Source: Pogona vitticeps (taxonomy: Eukaryota > Chordata > Lepidosauria > Squamata > Agamidae). Taken from it: 64,000 nt of DNA. The notes beneath the pieces are model-generated. The model had not been told where the DNA came from and did not search any database. It was given only the letters and a program-made list of their open reading frames with translations. Made by a program: the position numbers and the translations under genes. Each line of letters starts with the position of its first letter. Position 1 is the stretch's first letter. The stretch is taken from assembly GCF_051106095.1 (NCBI RefSeq), contig NC_135786.1:200939001-201003000 (forward strand). Direction: 5' to 3'. Below, piece after piece: positions 41,201 through 44,181 of the stretch.

Positions 41201-43589
41201 GCTCACATCAAATAGAATAAAAACAGTTAACATATAAAACAATTTCACGGCAGTCAACAGTCATTCAAGATGGAGATAAAAGATAAATCAAGTGGTGCCA
41301 GGAGGGAAGGCCTGCCTAAATAGCCAGGTTTTGAGTTGGCTTTTGAAAATACCCAGTGAAGGGGCCAAGCGGATCTCGGAGGGGAGATTATTCCAAATAC
41401 GGGGAGCCACTGACAAGAAGGCCCAGTTTCTTGTTTTTTCCTTCCGGGCCTCCCTCAGCGTTAGGCTCCTCAGCCACCCCTCCTGGCTAGAACGAGTGAT
41501 ACGAGTAGATCTAGGTGGGAGGAGGGGTTCCGCCAGGTATCGAGGTCCTAAACATTTAGGGCTTTATATGTAATCATTAAGACTTTGAAATCAATGCGGA
41601 AACGAATGGGCAGCCAATGCAAGGCGGCCAGGGTGGGAGAGATTTGTTGATGTTTTCTCACCCCACTGAGAAGTCTGGCCACCACATTCTGCACCTTTCC
41701 TGTGCTATTTTTCCTGTGCTCATTTACAGCTGAACAACATATTTCTCCCTCATAGATTCTACATATCTATTTCAGCTGGGGTGCATCCTGTTTCTGCCTA
41801 TGCAAAATCCCCGTATTGTTTCACTTACACACTTTTATGGGGCTACCTGTACAGATTCCATTTATCTGTGAACATCATGGAATCTTTATATACTTCTAGA
41901 CTAAGCATATGTTTTTAGATTTACTTCATAGTAAACTGGGACAGTATAATCTCAGAAGCTACAGTTTAAATAATATTTATAACAGTTCAGCAGATTTCCA
42001 TTTTTTAAAAAAGCATGCATTCCCTAAACACAAACTAGGTATATTAATCTGTCTTCAGTAGGTTCAGCTACACAGAAAGTGCCCTTCTGTGTTGGGGGGG
42101 GGGGAAGGAAATGCATGGAGTGACCTTTATGAAAAAGACCCCTTTATATCTGAGGGAAATGATAGTACACTTGTTTGGTATTTGAGGAAGAAAGTATGGT
42201 GTTCTCTTGAGGGGATGCTGGAAAATGTGTCGCTCTCTTTGAATTCACAGTCTGGAGCAAGCCTGTTGTACATGTAAAAGCAGGGCAACTGAATGTTTAA
42301 TATACACATATTCATTGGATATTCTCCCAGGGAAGGTGGGAAATCATAACTTGCCTTAATTTCTTGTGTCCAATCTTCCCATTTTCATGTTTCATCAGAT
42401 AAGGAGCAGTCAGAATCTTACTATCCCATGTATTGGTTCTGAAGATAAAATGTCAGATATTCTTTTAAATCTAGAATAGATTGCTGTAATAGTTATCAAA
42501 ACTGTAAAATTCCTTGTTGCTACTCTTTTTGCAGCACATGCATTTAATGCATTGCATATATTTTCTTTCACAGCAGAAGTCCCCACATATCCTCTCCCTT
42601 AAAGCCTTCTATCCCACCTGAAAATGGCTTTAGAGGGTTTCCTGGCCCTACTGAACACTTTGAGAGTATGCTGATAAAGGGAAGGCTTTGAGAGTGTGCT
42701 GACAGAGACAGATCACCCCTTCAAGTTCTGCTGACAGCAGCAGCCTTTCTGTTAGTATATCATGGCAGCCAGATTCAAGTCAGAAATATAATACCCTGGA
42801 AGGAGATGTCCTTTAATCTGAAATTCTGTTCCATTCCATACTCTAACACGCTAGAGCATGGAATAGAACGAAGTGAACACTTTTTCTTTTCATCTTCCAA
42901 ATCTCTCCATTTTGTTAGAATAGACCATCTAACATTTCAGCACCATTCCTCAGCTGGACAGTGTACATTTAATTTACCCCTTTGATCACTTATTTATCCA
43001 CACTGGACACTCTATGGGGTGGAGGTTGTTTTGGGAGATGCTTCAGAGAGAAAAGAATCAGCAGAGGTTTCCTTCCCCTTGGTTCCAGGCAAGAGTGTTC
43101 TCAGCAGAACTTGAATTAGGGAATTTTATCACTGCCATTAAAAACCCATAGCATTCTAGTTGAGTAACAGCTAGTGCTGGCTCTGTTAAGACATAATTAT
43201 GACACTGTATTTTTGCTTGCAAAATACATGATTGAAGAAGAAAGTTGTAATGTTCGGAAATTTCAGAATGACCTGGTGGGCCATTGAAATACTGTACGTC
43301 ATTGAACTAACAGTGTTTTGAACTAAGAATGGAACCTAACCTTGTGTTTTTCTTCTTTCAAGCTGATGATATTTCATTGGGAAATGCTGACGAAATCCTG
43401 AACGAGTTGCCATCTAAAGATGGCAGAAGATCCAACTCTGTTGACACTGTGGCAACAGAGCCATGGTTGAGACCAGGGACATCAGAGACCCTTAAAAGAT
43501 TTATGTCTGAGCAGTCAAGTCAAACTAAACTTTCTTCTGAGAAAAATTTCCCCTTCAACTGGCAGGGACTGTCAACTGCCCATGGATGA
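1856..43589 (+). CDS. CSPP1: CSPP1, centrosome and spindle pole associated protein 1 (24 exons seen, N-terminus missing)
   Basis: CSPP1 is a microtubule-associated protein of centrosomes, spindle poles and the ciliary axoneme; human mutations cause Joubert-type ciliopathy (established knowledge). Twenty-four exons on this strand match the human protein, as I remember it, in order from its middle to its C-terminus. Their phases join without a break (3,036 nt, 1,011 codons plus stop). Landmarks are [54 protein letters not shown], long E/R/K-rich coiled-coil exons, [56 protein letters not shown] and the terminal WQGLSTAHG. All introns assigned use GT-AG. The human protein has roughly 1,200 residues, so about the first 200-250 residues lie on exons left of the window. 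The introns hold most of the mobile DNA described below. The downstream neighbour, ARFGEF1, is convergent, as in human. Confidence 0.96.
2266..3948. other. CSPP1 introns, no recognised repeats
   Basis: The introns on either side of exon 2 (2266-2948 and 3029-3948) look like ordinary AT-rich intron. I recognise no transposon or RNA gene. Confidence 0.5.
2949..3028 (+). CDS. CSPP1: CSPP1 window exon 2
   Basis: An 80-nt exon between acceptor TTCATTATAG and donor G|GTATGT. It encodes [20 protein letters not shown] and then ATGLIIG, matching the weakly conserved stretch before GGEDREL in human. Both boundaries keep the frame with the neighbouring exons. Confidence 0.88.
3949..4042 (+). CDS. CSPP1: CSPP1 window exon 3
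   Basis: A 94-nt exon after acceptor ATTCTTAG, before donor CG|GTAAGA. It encodes [20 protein letters not shown] followed by [12 protein letters not shown], a conserved basic coiled-coil segment (human [20 protein letters not shown]). Confidence 0.95.
4374..4515 (-). mobile_element. L2/CR1-type LINE 3' end fragment
   Basis: The stretch with TACTGCCCATCTGGCTACAA, CTCTGGGTGGTTTAC and a following A-rich run matches, on the - strand, the 3' tail shared by the L2-like copies near 11.2 kb and 41.2 kb. Only the tail is present. The rest of this intron (4516-5601) shows nothing recognisable. Confidence 0.6.
5602..5659 (+). CDS. CSPP1: CSPP1 window exon 4
   Basis: A 58-nt exon from acceptor CTTTTGTCTAG to donor ATG|GTGAGT. 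It encodes [19 protein letters not shown], matching human EKDLELRVAASGAQDPEKS. It ends on a codon boundary. Confidence 0.95.
5939..6384. mobile_element. Tigger-like MITE 1 (446 bp) with a minisatellite
   Basis: Terminal repeats CAGTGGTACCCCGC and GCGAGGCACCACTG are flanked by TA on both sides (5937-5938, 6385-6386), the target of pogo/Tigger and other Tc1/mariner elements. Internal hairpins and GCATAGCG/AAGCG motifs are shared with MITEs 2-6. There is no transposase frame. It differs from its relatives in a tandem array at 6097-6263. Confidence 0.85.
6097..6263. repeat. 21-bp minisatellite, 8 units, inside MITE 1
   Basis: Eight consecutive units with consensus TGTCCCGGCGGCCATTTTGG plus G begin at 6097, 6118, 6139, 6160, 6181, 6202, 6223 and 6244 (the last has 20 bp). 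Seven keep CCATTTT. Related MITEs have this segment once. As 21 is divisible by 3, the array stays open in several frames and makes false reading frames on both strands. Confidence 0.95.
6387..7019. other. CSPP1 intron, no recognised content
   Basis: Ordinary AT-rich intron between MITE 1 and a BovB 3' fragment. A short GTT run lies near 6549. Nothing else recognised. Confidence 0.45.
7020..7333 (+). mobile_element. RTE-BovB LINE 3' end
   Basis: The + strand encodes the C-terminus of the BovB reverse transcriptase protein: [40 protein letters not shown] and [16 protein letters not shown]. It ends with the typical TCACGACTAAACGACTAAAC tail at about 7329. This is a 5'-truncated insertion and is moderately diverged. 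Confidence 0.92.
7334..8635. other. CSPP1 intron, no recognised repeats
   Basis: Ordinary intron. A T9G10 run at about 8103-8121 is the only low-complexity feature. I recognise no transposon. Confidence 0.45.
8636..8852 (+). mobile_element. tRNA-derived SINE with BovB-type 3' tail
   Basis: The head has an A-box-like TAGCTTAGGGAGTTAGG and a B-box-like GTTCAGTTCCCC. The tail, GGAATGGTAAACCACTTCCG through CATAAGTAAAACTTGACAGC, is the BovB-related end of Sauria-type SINEs. The head matches the SINE at 20591-20735, whose tail is different. Confidence 0.8.
8925..9200. mobile_element. TA-flanked MITE, AAATAAGAC family, copy a (276 bp)
   Basis: Ends read TGTTTCCCCAAAAATAAGAC and, inverted, GTCTTATTTTCAGGGAAACA, with TA on both sides. 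The arms repeat inward (GGGCTTATTTTCAGG). It has the same length, 276 bp, as copy d at 54629. Noncoding; a Tc1/mariner-type origin is inferred from the TA target. Confidence 0.8.
9281..9357 (+). mobile_element. L2-type LINE 3' tail fragment
   Basis: GAGCCGCCCAGAGTAGATCA, GGGCGGCATATAAATGC and an AATA-type tail are the 3' end of an L2-like LINE or of a SINE that borrows its tail. No other part is present. Confidence 0.6.
9358..10837. other. CSPP1 intron, unassigned
   Basis: About 1.5 kb with no repeat family or gene that I recognise. It is slightly richer in C and G around 9530-9790. The small open frames here show no protein similarity I know of. Confidence 0.4.
10838..11124. mobile_element. 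TA-flanked MITE, AAATAAGAC family, copy b
   Basis: It starts TA|CACTGTTTCCCCTAAAAT and ends in a G13 run where other copies have GGGGAAACA. The order of internal segments is inverted relative to copy a. The right terminus has been overwritten by the G run. Confidence 0.75.
11165..12025 (-). mobile_element. L2-type LINE, 3' third of the reverse transcriptase frame and tail
   Basis: A - strand open frame (12015 to 11440) carries L2-type C-terminal motifs: [60 protein letters not shown] and [20 protein letters not shown]. It is followed by a 3' tail down to about 11165. The copy is 5'-truncated. A 191-codon frame without stops is long for a family that is usually old, so the copy may be fairly recent. 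Confidence 0.88.
12256..12270 (+). CDS. CSPP1: Possible CSPP1 microexon (15 nt, window exon 5)
   Basis: Fifteen bases, CTAAGTGAAGAAAAG (LSEEK), lie between a strong acceptor (pyrimidine-rich tract ending CTTGCAG) and donor AAG|GTAAAA. Both flanking exons meet here in phase 0, so inclusion or skipping keeps the frame. The inserted residues would sit between DPEKM and PNRLKEL. The human junction I recall (DPEKSPDRLK) lacks these residues, so this may be an optional or lineage-specific exon, or chance. Confidence 0.5.
12271..13120. other. CSPP1 intron, no recognised content
   Basis: AT-rich intron downstream of the possible microexon. No transposon recognised. Confidence 0.45.
13121..13212 (-). 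mobile_element. 3' end fragment of the LINE family seen at 44182-46975
   Basis: AGGCATCCTTTAGTCTCGAG through GGTAACGTTCTCTGAATAGA and GGCTGAGAAGGCC matches the 3' end (- strand) of the intergenic LINE nearly base for base. About 90 bp remain, so this is a strongly 5'-truncated copy. Confidence 0.8.
13262..13767. mobile_element. Tigger-like MITE, second subfamily (506 bp)
   Basis: Ends CAGTGGGGTCTTGACTTGAG and, inverted, CTTAAGTCAAGACCCCACTG are flanked by TA. Internal arms repeat TCTTAACTCAAGT-type words. No transposase frame. It carries CCACTAGAGGGGG (about 13431), close to a CTCF core. Confidence 0.85.
13770..14408. other. CSPP1 intron, no recognised content
   Basis: Ordinary intron. A short imperfect direct repeat (AATGCAAGAGTG, about 14008 and 14036) is the only pattern noticed. 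Confidence 0.4.
14409..14530. mobile_element. hAT-like fragment (tentative)
   Basis: CAGGGCTGGGCAACACACGG resembles the left end of hAT-type MITEs common in reptiles (CAGGGnTGGGCAA). The right end is not recognisable, so this is a weak call. Confidence 0.3.
14938..15017. repeat. 80-nt near-perfect hairpin
   Basis: Arms 14938-14966 and 14989-15017 (29 nt each) are complementary along their whole length, with a single G-T pair as the only non-Watson-Crick position. A 22-nt loop separates them. The arm core is AAATTCCCAGCTAGGT. It does not resemble the MITE families here and shows no flanking duplication that I can see. Confidence 0.9.
15064..15199. mobile_element. hAT-type MITE, copy 1 (136 bp)
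   Basis: A palindromic element with ends CACTGGTTCTTCACCTTGGG and, inverted, CAGTGGTTCTTAACCTTTG. It is flanked by GTTTAGAG (15056-15063) and GTTTAGAT (15200-15207), an 8-bp target duplication with one change. Eight-bp duplications are typical of hAT transposons. Confidence 0.88.
15398..15412 (+). promoter_or_regulatory. CTCF consensus match
   Basis: CCACCAGATGGCAGT fits every position of the published CTCF core CCASYAGRKGGCRSY. It lies in a CSPP1 intron outside any repeat I could name. A motif alone does not show binding. Confidence 0.4.
15415..16129. other. CSPP1 intron, no recognised content
   Basis: Intron sequence without a recognisable repeat, from the CTCF-like site to a CR1 tail. 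Confidence 0.4.
16130..16320 (+). mobile_element. CR1 LINE 3' end
   Basis: It contains GGAGGCATTCAAAAG, TTGATTAGGATTCCTGCC, GGGTTGGACTCAATGGCC and the closing CTATGATTCTATAATG, the diagnostic 3' end of amniote CR1 elements. Only about 190 bp of 3' sequence are present. Confidence 0.85.
16454..16786. mobile_element. Inverted-repeat element, GTATTTGTATA family, copy 1
   Basis: Ends TATTTGTATATGAATACCCC and, inverted, the same motif around CAAATACCCCCATC, plus inner arms GGTGGACGTGATGAGGGGTC against GACCCTTGTTACGTCCACC, define a terminal inverted repeat element. The left terminus is eroded. The better copy is at 62455-62822. Confidence 0.75.
16787..17134. other. CSPP1 intron, no recognised content
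   Basis: Ordinary intron, nothing recognised. Confidence 0.4.
17135..17255. mobile_element. hAT-like fragment (tentative)
   Basis: GATGGGAGTGGTAGTTCAAC and the preceding TTTCCCACCCTTC resemble a common reptile hAT-type MITE (GATGGGAGTTGTAGTTCAA). The ends are eroded. The remainder of the intron to 17859 shows nothing recognisable. Confidence 0.35.
17860..18050 (+). CDS. CSPP1: CSPP1 window exon 6
   Basis: A 191-nt exon from acceptor TTCTTCACAG to donor CAG|GTGCCT. It encodes [20 protein letters not shown], then [10 protein letters not shown], a proline-rich linker, and [18 protein letters not shown]. It matches human PDRLK...IPPERPRIAFQTP...SALGEMVSPR. Confidence 0.96.
18051..18536. other. 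CSPP1 intron, no recognised content
   Basis: Ordinary intron between exon 6 and MITE 2. Confidence 0.4.
18537..18961 (+). mobile_element. Tigger-like MITE 2 (425 bp)
   Basis: Ends CAGTGGTGCCCCGCATAGCG and, inverted, CAGTGGTGCCTCGCTTAGCG are flanked by TA (18535-18536, 18962-18963). Along its length it is made of about six successive hairpins. MITE 5 (33076-33500) has the same length and, read on the other strand, nearly the same sequence. It ends 74 nt before CSPP1 exon 7. Strand is arbitrary. Confidence 0.92.
19036..19166 (+). CDS. CSPP1: CSPP1 window exon 7 (proline run)
   Basis: A 131-nt exon encoding [20 protein letters not shown], then [20 protein letters not shown] and LAY. The motif [12 protein letters not shown] is nearly invariant against human. 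The acceptor follows a T10 tract and lies only 74 nt after the end of a 425-bp MITE. The donor is CATACT|GTAAGT. Confidence 0.97.
19167..19921. other. CSPP1 intron, no recognised content
   Basis: Ordinary intron with short T and A runs; nothing recognised before MITE 3. Confidence 0.4.
19922..20335. mobile_element. Tigger-like MITE 3 (414 bp)
   Basis: Ends CAGTGGTGCCTCACTTAGCG and, inverted, CAGTGGTGCCTCGCTTAGCG are flanked by TA. Repeated words are GATCGCTTAGCGATGG and AAAATGGCCGCC. The interior differs from MITEs 2 and 5; it belongs to the subfamily of MITE 6. Confidence 0.9.
20591..20735 (-). mobile_element. tRNA-derived SINE with CR1-type tail
   Basis: On the - strand the head (GGTATCTGGCTGCAGAGCCA, B box GTTCGATTCCCC) is that of the SINE at 8636. 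The 3' part, GGGGCTGGACTTGAAGATCC then TAGGGTCCCTTCCAGCTCTG, is CR1-like instead of BovB-like. Confidence 0.8.
20846..20930 (-). mobile_element. L2-type LINE 3' tail with (ATT)n
   Basis: An ATT trinucleotide run followed by TATATCCTGCCTATCTAGTC and CACTCTAGGCGGC is the inverted 3' tail of an L2-like LINE. Nothing is recognised from here to exon 8 (21314). Confidence 0.6.
21314..21395 (+). CDS. CSPP1: CSPP1 window exon 8
   Basis: An 82-nt exon from acceptor GTTTTTTTAG to donor CT|GTAAGT. It encodes [20 protein letters not shown] then QRPPAVTL, matching human YGSGMMGVQPAAYVSAPV. Confidence 0.94.
21627..21747 (+). CDS. CSPP1: CSPP1 window exon 9 (tandem acceptor)
   Basis: A 121-nt exon encoding [40 protein letters not shown], matching human [20 protein letters not shown]. 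The acceptor is a GCAGCAG pair, so starting at 21627 or 21630 would include or drop one Ser in frame. Donor CAG|GTTGGA. Confidence 0.95.
21748..22224. other. CSPP1 intron with AT-rich low-complexity tract
   Basis: A TTA/TAT-rich stretch at about 21975-22060 is low complexity. Otherwise nothing is recognised. Confidence 0.5.
22225..22640 (+). mobile_element. CR1-type LINE, reverse transcriptase fragment
   Basis: The + strand encodes a piece of a CR1-type reverse transcriptase including the catalytic FADDT box: [26 protein letters not shown], then [20 protein letters not shown] and [13 protein letters not shown]. Both ends of the element are missing. Confidence 0.88.
22777..22924 (+). CDS. CSPP1: CSPP1 window exon 10
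   Basis: A 148-nt exon from acceptor TTTCTTGCAG to donor A|GTACGT. It encodes a charged helix, [20 protein letters not shown], and then the highly conserved [20 protein letters not shown]. This is one of the best anchors for the gene assignment. Confidence 0.98.
22925..23610. other. CSPP1 intron, no recognised content
   Basis: Ordinary intron, nothing recognised. Confidence 0.4.
23611..23862 (+). mobile_element. tRNA-derived SINE with L2-like 3' end
   Basis: The head GCCTCGTGGCGCAGTGGTTA holds an A-box-like region and GGGTTCAAATCCCAG a B box. The body has GAGGTCGGTAAAATGAGTAC. The tail GTAAACCGCCCAGAGAGTGC, GGTGGTATATAAGCAGC resembles L2-type ends. It closes in a GCTTT-rich stretch. It is a different SINE family from those at 8636 and 20591. 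Confidence 0.85.
23863..24593. other. CSPP1 intron, no recognised content
   Basis: Ordinary intron. The scrap TTTTGGGAGTTGTAGTAAAA near 24399 may be a remnant of a hAT-type MITE. Confidence 0.35.
24594..24746 (+). CDS. CSPP1: CSPP1 window exon 11
   Basis: A 153-nt exon from acceptor CTTTCTCAG to donor GCAG|GTTTAA. It encodes [20 protein letters not shown], then [20 protein letters not shown] and [11 protein letters not shown]. Human reads [20 protein letters not shown] here. Confidence 0.97.
25041..25551. mobile_element. Inverted-repeat MITE, GTATAAGACGAC family (511 bp)
   Basis: Ends CTGTATTTGCCGGTGTATAA and, inverted, CCGTATTTGCCGGCGTACAA, with TA on the right side. Internal AGACCACC/CGACTGGG words and three GGCAGCCAT repeats at about 25260-25308. 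Noncoding; a TA-target transposon origin is likely. Confidence 0.8.
25554..26387. other. CSPP1 intron, no recognised content
   Basis: Ordinary intron with a C10 run near 26193. Nothing else recognised. Confidence 0.4.
26388..26485 (+). CDS. CSPP1: CSPP1 window exon 12
   Basis: A 98-nt exon from acceptor CATGTACAG to donor CAA|GTGAGT. It encodes [20 protein letters not shown] then [13 protein letters not shown], matching human [18 protein letters not shown]...YKNFLRFQ. Confidence 0.96.
26607..26757. repeat. Imperfect inverted repeat, about 150 bp
   Basis: Arm 26607-26660 (GTGTCATTACCAGCGGCAG, GCTAATTAAAGA, TTTGGGGTG) pairs with arm 26705-26757 (CACCCCAAAATTTTCTTTAA, GGCACTGGCAATGACATCAT), at roughly 70% by eye. 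It looks like an old MITE; no clear target duplication. Confidence 0.65.
26944..27066 (-). mobile_element. RTE-BovB LINE 3' end fragment
   Basis: TTAGTCGTTAAGTCATGTCC, GACCCCATGGACCAGAACAC and TTTGGTCAAATTCATGTTGG are the inverted BovB 3' end, as at 7200-7333 on the other strand. About 120 bp. Nothing recognised from here to exon 13. Confidence 0.85.
27640..27789 (+). CDS. CSPP1: CSPP1 window exon 13 (coiled coil)
   Basis: A 150-nt exon in phase 0 at both ends, acceptor TTTCCAG, donor GAG|GTGTGA. It encodes a continuous E/R/K-rich helix including [20 protein letters not shown], matching human [20 protein letters not shown]. Confidence 0.97.
28272..28412 (+). CDS. CSPP1: CSPP1 window exon 14 (coiled coil)
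   Basis: A 141-nt, phase-0 exon from acceptor CTTTGTAG to donor AAG|GTAATC. It continues the charged helix ([20 protein letters not shown], then a KKKMEEEER run) and ends in a less conserved linker. Confidence 0.95.
28413..29254. other. CSPP1 intron, no recognised content
   Basis: AT-rich intron without recognised repeats. Confidence 0.4.
29255..29690. mobile_element. Tigger-like MITE 4 (436 bp)
   Basis: Ends CAGTGGTGCCCCACAAGACG and, inverted, TAGTGGTGCCCCGCTAGACG, with TA on both sides (29253-29254, 29691-29692). The interior has repeated TTTTGCGAAG and CGTCTTGCGA words. It is more diverged than MITEs 2 and 5. Confidence 0.85.
29807..29911 (+). CDS. CSPP1: CSPP1 window exon 15
   Basis: A 105-nt, phase-0 exon after a C/T-rich tract and TTTTTCAG, donor CAT|GTATGT. 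It encodes [20 protein letters not shown], matching human MRQPSPIVPALQNKIASK, then a divergent tail ending in SRTSYYTH. The human segment that I recall as PPSVDSIIRSF has no clear counterpart here. Confidence 0.9.
30322..30382 (+). CDS. CSPP1: CSPP1 window exon 16
   Basis: A 61-nt exon, acceptor GTTTTACTAG, donor TG|GTAAGA. It encodes [20 protein letters not shown], matching human [19 protein letters not shown]. The SPPVPAR motif is a proline-rich conserved patch. Confidence 0.95.
30411..30537 (-). mobile_element. RTE-BovB LINE 3' end fragment
   Basis: GTTGTTGTTTAGTCGTTGTG, GACTCCATGGACCAAAGCAC and AGTTTGGTCAAATTCTTATT form the inverted BovB 3' end. It lies within the 278-nt intron between exons 16 and 17, so it makes up nearly half of that intron. 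Confidence 0.85.
30661..30784 (+). CDS. CSPP1: CSPP1 window exon 17
   Basis: A 124-nt exon, acceptor TCAATTGCAG, donor GG|GTGAGC. It encodes [37 protein letters not shown]. Human: [23 protein letters not shown]. Confidence 0.97.
30785..31406. other. CSPP1 intron, no recognised content
   Basis: Ordinary intron, nothing recognised. Confidence 0.4.
31407..31495. mobile_element. hAT-type transposon end fragment
   Basis: CAGGGGTGGGCAATTAATTT, GAGGGCCACATGAAAAATCT and GGGGCCGAACCAACTTTACT match the end of a hAT-type element family (CAGGGGTGGGCAA). One end only. Confidence 0.55.
31871..32016 (+). CDS. CSPP1: CSPP1 window exon 18 (tandem acceptor)
   Basis: A 146-nt exon encoding [40 protein letters not shown] and EFNELKYK. 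The acceptor is CAGCAG. Using the first AG gives the Arg of RKKDK, as in human RKKERN; using the second (31874) drops it in frame. Donor AAAG|GTTAGA. Confidence 0.95.
32017..32835. other. CSPP1 intron, no recognised content
   Basis: Ordinary intron, nothing recognised. Confidence 0.4.
32836..32930 (+). mobile_element. L2-type LINE 3' tail fragment
   Basis: TTGTAAGCTGCTTTGGGTCA, GAGAAAGGTGGGTTAAAAAT and an AAATAAATA tail match the 3' end of the L2-like copy at 60745-61390. Confidence 0.7.
33076..33500 (-). mobile_element. Tigger-like MITE 5 (425 bp), inverted relative to MITE 2
   Basis: Ends CAGTGGTGCCTCGCTTAACG and, inverted, CAGTGGTGCCCCGTATAGCG, with TA on both sides. Its reverse complement follows MITE 2 base by base over 425 bp with few differences (about 96% by eye), so the family spread recently. 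The - strand call is relative to MITE 2. Confidence 0.92.
33690..33920 (-). mobile_element. Decayed BovB-type LINE internal fragment
   Basis: CACCTTCTCTTTATTTTATC, TGGTCAGATAGTATGTTTTC and GATCTCTTGTTTTTC match 51378-51500 in the decayed BovB copy, the region between endonuclease and reverse transcriptase. No open frame. Confidence 0.65.
34113..34247 (+). CDS. CSPP1: CSPP1 window exon 19
   Basis: A 135-nt exon from acceptor TATGTAATAG to donor GAAG|GTAACC. It encodes [40 protein letters not shown] and RRNAE, matching human DSETRVDLKFMYLDPP...[16 protein letters not shown]. Confidence 0.97.
34398..34600. mobile_element. TA-flanked MITE, AAATAAGAC family, copy c (truncated)
   Basis: It starts TA|CCGTGTTTCCCCAAAAAT and follows copies a and d as far as GTAGGGCTTATTTTTG, then breaks off. 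The right quarter is missing. Confidence 0.75.
34601..35212. other. CSPP1 intron, no recognised content
   Basis: Ordinary intron; GAGCCACCCTGAGAGG at 34611 may be a scrap of an L2-type tail. Confidence 0.35.
35221..35354. mobile_element. hAT-type MITE, copy 2 (134 bp)
   Basis: The same palindromic family as 15064-15199. It is flanked by a perfect 8-bp duplication, CTCTAACT (35213-35220 and 35355-35362), which fixes its ends and supports hAT ancestry. Confidence 0.93.
35363..36386. other. CSPP1 intron, no recognised content
   Basis: Ordinary AT-rich intron, nothing recognised. Confidence 0.4.
36387..36442 (+). CDS. CSPP1: CSPP1 window exon 20
   Basis: A 56-nt exon from acceptor TTGTTTTAG to donor ATG|GTAAGC. 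It encodes [19 protein letters not shown], corresponding to human VDLDAIPSAKVREQRM. Sequence identity is low, but both boundaries and the phase fit. Confidence 0.88.
36733..36850 (+). mobile_element. L2/CR1-type LINE remnant
   Basis: GCAGAATACAGCAGCTAGAT and AAGGATCTCCATTGGCTCTA correspond to the QNTAARL...LHWL motif of the L2 reverse transcriptase C-terminus. The frame is lost. The rest of this intron shows nothing. Confidence 0.5.
37395..37461 (+). CDS. CSPP1: CSPP1 window exon 21
   Basis: A 67-nt exon from acceptor TTTGATAG to donor G|GTGAGT. It encodes [20 protein letters not shown] then FI, matching human [22 protein letters not shown]. Confidence 0.96.
37462..38061. other. CSPP1 intron, no recognised content
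   Basis: Ordinary intron, nothing recognised. Confidence 0.4.
38062..38153 (+). CDS. CSPP1: CSPP1 window exon 22
   Basis: A 92-nt exon from acceptor AAATTCCTAG to donor AAG|GTAATA. It encodes [20 protein letters not shown] then [11 protein letters not shown], matching human [26 protein letters not shown] in order. Confidence 0.94.
38505..38608. mobile_element. hAT-like MITE remnant (tentative)
   Basis: TCATCATCCCTTAACTTTGG and GCTAGGGATAATGAGAGCTG form a weak inverted repeat like the hAT-type MITEs that carry ACTACAACTCCCATCA-type arms. The ends are not clear. Confidence 0.35.
38941..39091 (+). CDS. CSPP1: CSPP1 window exon 23
   Basis: A 151-nt exon from acceptor TGAATCTATAG to donor AG|GTATTT. 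It encodes [20 protein letters not shown], a variable Ser/Asn-rich linker, then [20 protein letters not shown], matching human [20 protein letters not shown]. Confidence 0.94.
39092..39974. other. CSPP1 intron, no recognised content
   Basis: Ordinary intron, nothing recognised. Confidence 0.4.
39975..40200. repeat. Fold-back element with about 100-bp arms
   Basis: The left half (TGTTCTGAAGGTTGTTCTTC, GTTTCGTCAGTCTGTGTGGC, TGGCATCTTCAGATG) is repeated inverted in the right half (CATCTTCAGAG / GATGCCGGCCACAGAGACTG, GCGAAACGTTAGGAAGAACA, ACCTTCAGAACACGACCAAA). There is almost no loop. A shorter relative lies at 54358-54465. Confidence 0.85.
40201..41129. other. CSPP1 intron, no recognised content
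   Basis: Ordinary intron. A short inverted pair, GTTGTCAAGGTAGACAAC, lies near 40293. Nothing else recognised. Confidence 0.4.
41130..41712 (-). mobile_element. L2-type LINE, reverse transcriptase C-terminus and 3' tail
   Basis: On the - strand the frame contains [60 protein letters not shown] and [15 protein letters not shown], with one stop after YKALNV. A tail with TATCCTGCCCATCTAGACAG (inverted) follows. It is a different subfamily from the copy at 11.2-12.0 kb. Confidence 0.87.
41713..43362. other. CSPP1 last intron, no recognised repeats
   Basis: About 1.65 kb without a repeat I can name. A direct repeat of TTTGAGAGTATGCTGA and TTTGAGAGTGTGCTGA lies near 42659 and 42688, and an inverted pair ACGCTAGAGCATGGAATAGA / ATTCCATACTCTAACACG near 42830-42870. 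Confidence 0.4.
43363..43589 (+). CDS. CSPP1: CSPP1 last coding exon
   Basis: The terminal exon begins after acceptor TTCTTTCAAG and reads through [40 protein letters not shown] and [12 protein letters not shown] to a TGA at 43587-43589. The C-terminal WQGLSTAHG is identical to human as I recall it. The 4.3-kb intron before it is the second longest in the gene part seen. Confidence 0.98.
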
Positions 43590-44155
43590 ATAAATCTGTA
43601 CCAAAGCCAGTTGTGCCTTTCAAAATCATGCTTCTCCACTATTGCACTTTTAATTTTTTTTAATGTAAATGTTCTGTACAGAAGCAGAGATGTAACAGAG
43701 CCTGCAAAAAAAAAAAAATCAAAAGACAGGCAAATTGATTATGACAAAAAATTCTGATTTTCACTTTTCCCAAATTAAACTGTCAGTTTTGTTCATAGGA
43801 TCCAAACTTTAACATGGAACATTTTGCACTAGGTAACCCTGAACACACAAGATAGCTAAGTACACAACTAGCTGATTTAACAGCATGGCACTTTTTGGTA
43901 CCTCAGACCACAAGTACCAATACAATTGAGATAAATATCCCAACTTAATGGAGCTAAGTACTGTGCTTGGAGTTCTTGAATGTGTAATTTCTTGTTGCTC
44001 ATTTGCTGTTTAATATTTAGCCTGTATTTTCAATCCAATCATTTGTTTTAAAATGCTGAACACTTTGTCTATTTTAAAAAGGTCAATAGTGAATACTACA
44101 AAATATATTTATGGTTTTGATTAAGATTATAAAATAAATTCTATTTTACTAAGAA
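43590..44155 (+). other. CSPP1: CSPP1 3' UTR
   Basis: About 565 nt of AT-rich sequence without repeats separate the stop codon from a canonical poly(A) signal at 44133-44138. The end is an estimate, about 15-20 nt past the signal. A LINE begins only some 25 nt further on. Confidence 0.7.
44133..44138 (+). terminator. CSPP1: CSPP1 poly(A) signal AATAAA
   Basis: A canonical AATAAA about 545 nt after the stop, in an AT-rich context and just before the start of a LINE. An earlier AATAAA overlaps the stop codon itself and is unlikely to be used, because the transcript would have almost no 3' UTR. Confidence 0.65.
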
Positions 44156-44181
44156 TTGAGTGTATTTCTTGCCAAACAAGT

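Noticed and set aside
43585-43595. AATAAA overlapping the CSPP1 stop codon as poly(A) signal
   Set aside because: It would leave virtually no 3' UTR; the signal at 44133 has a normal position.
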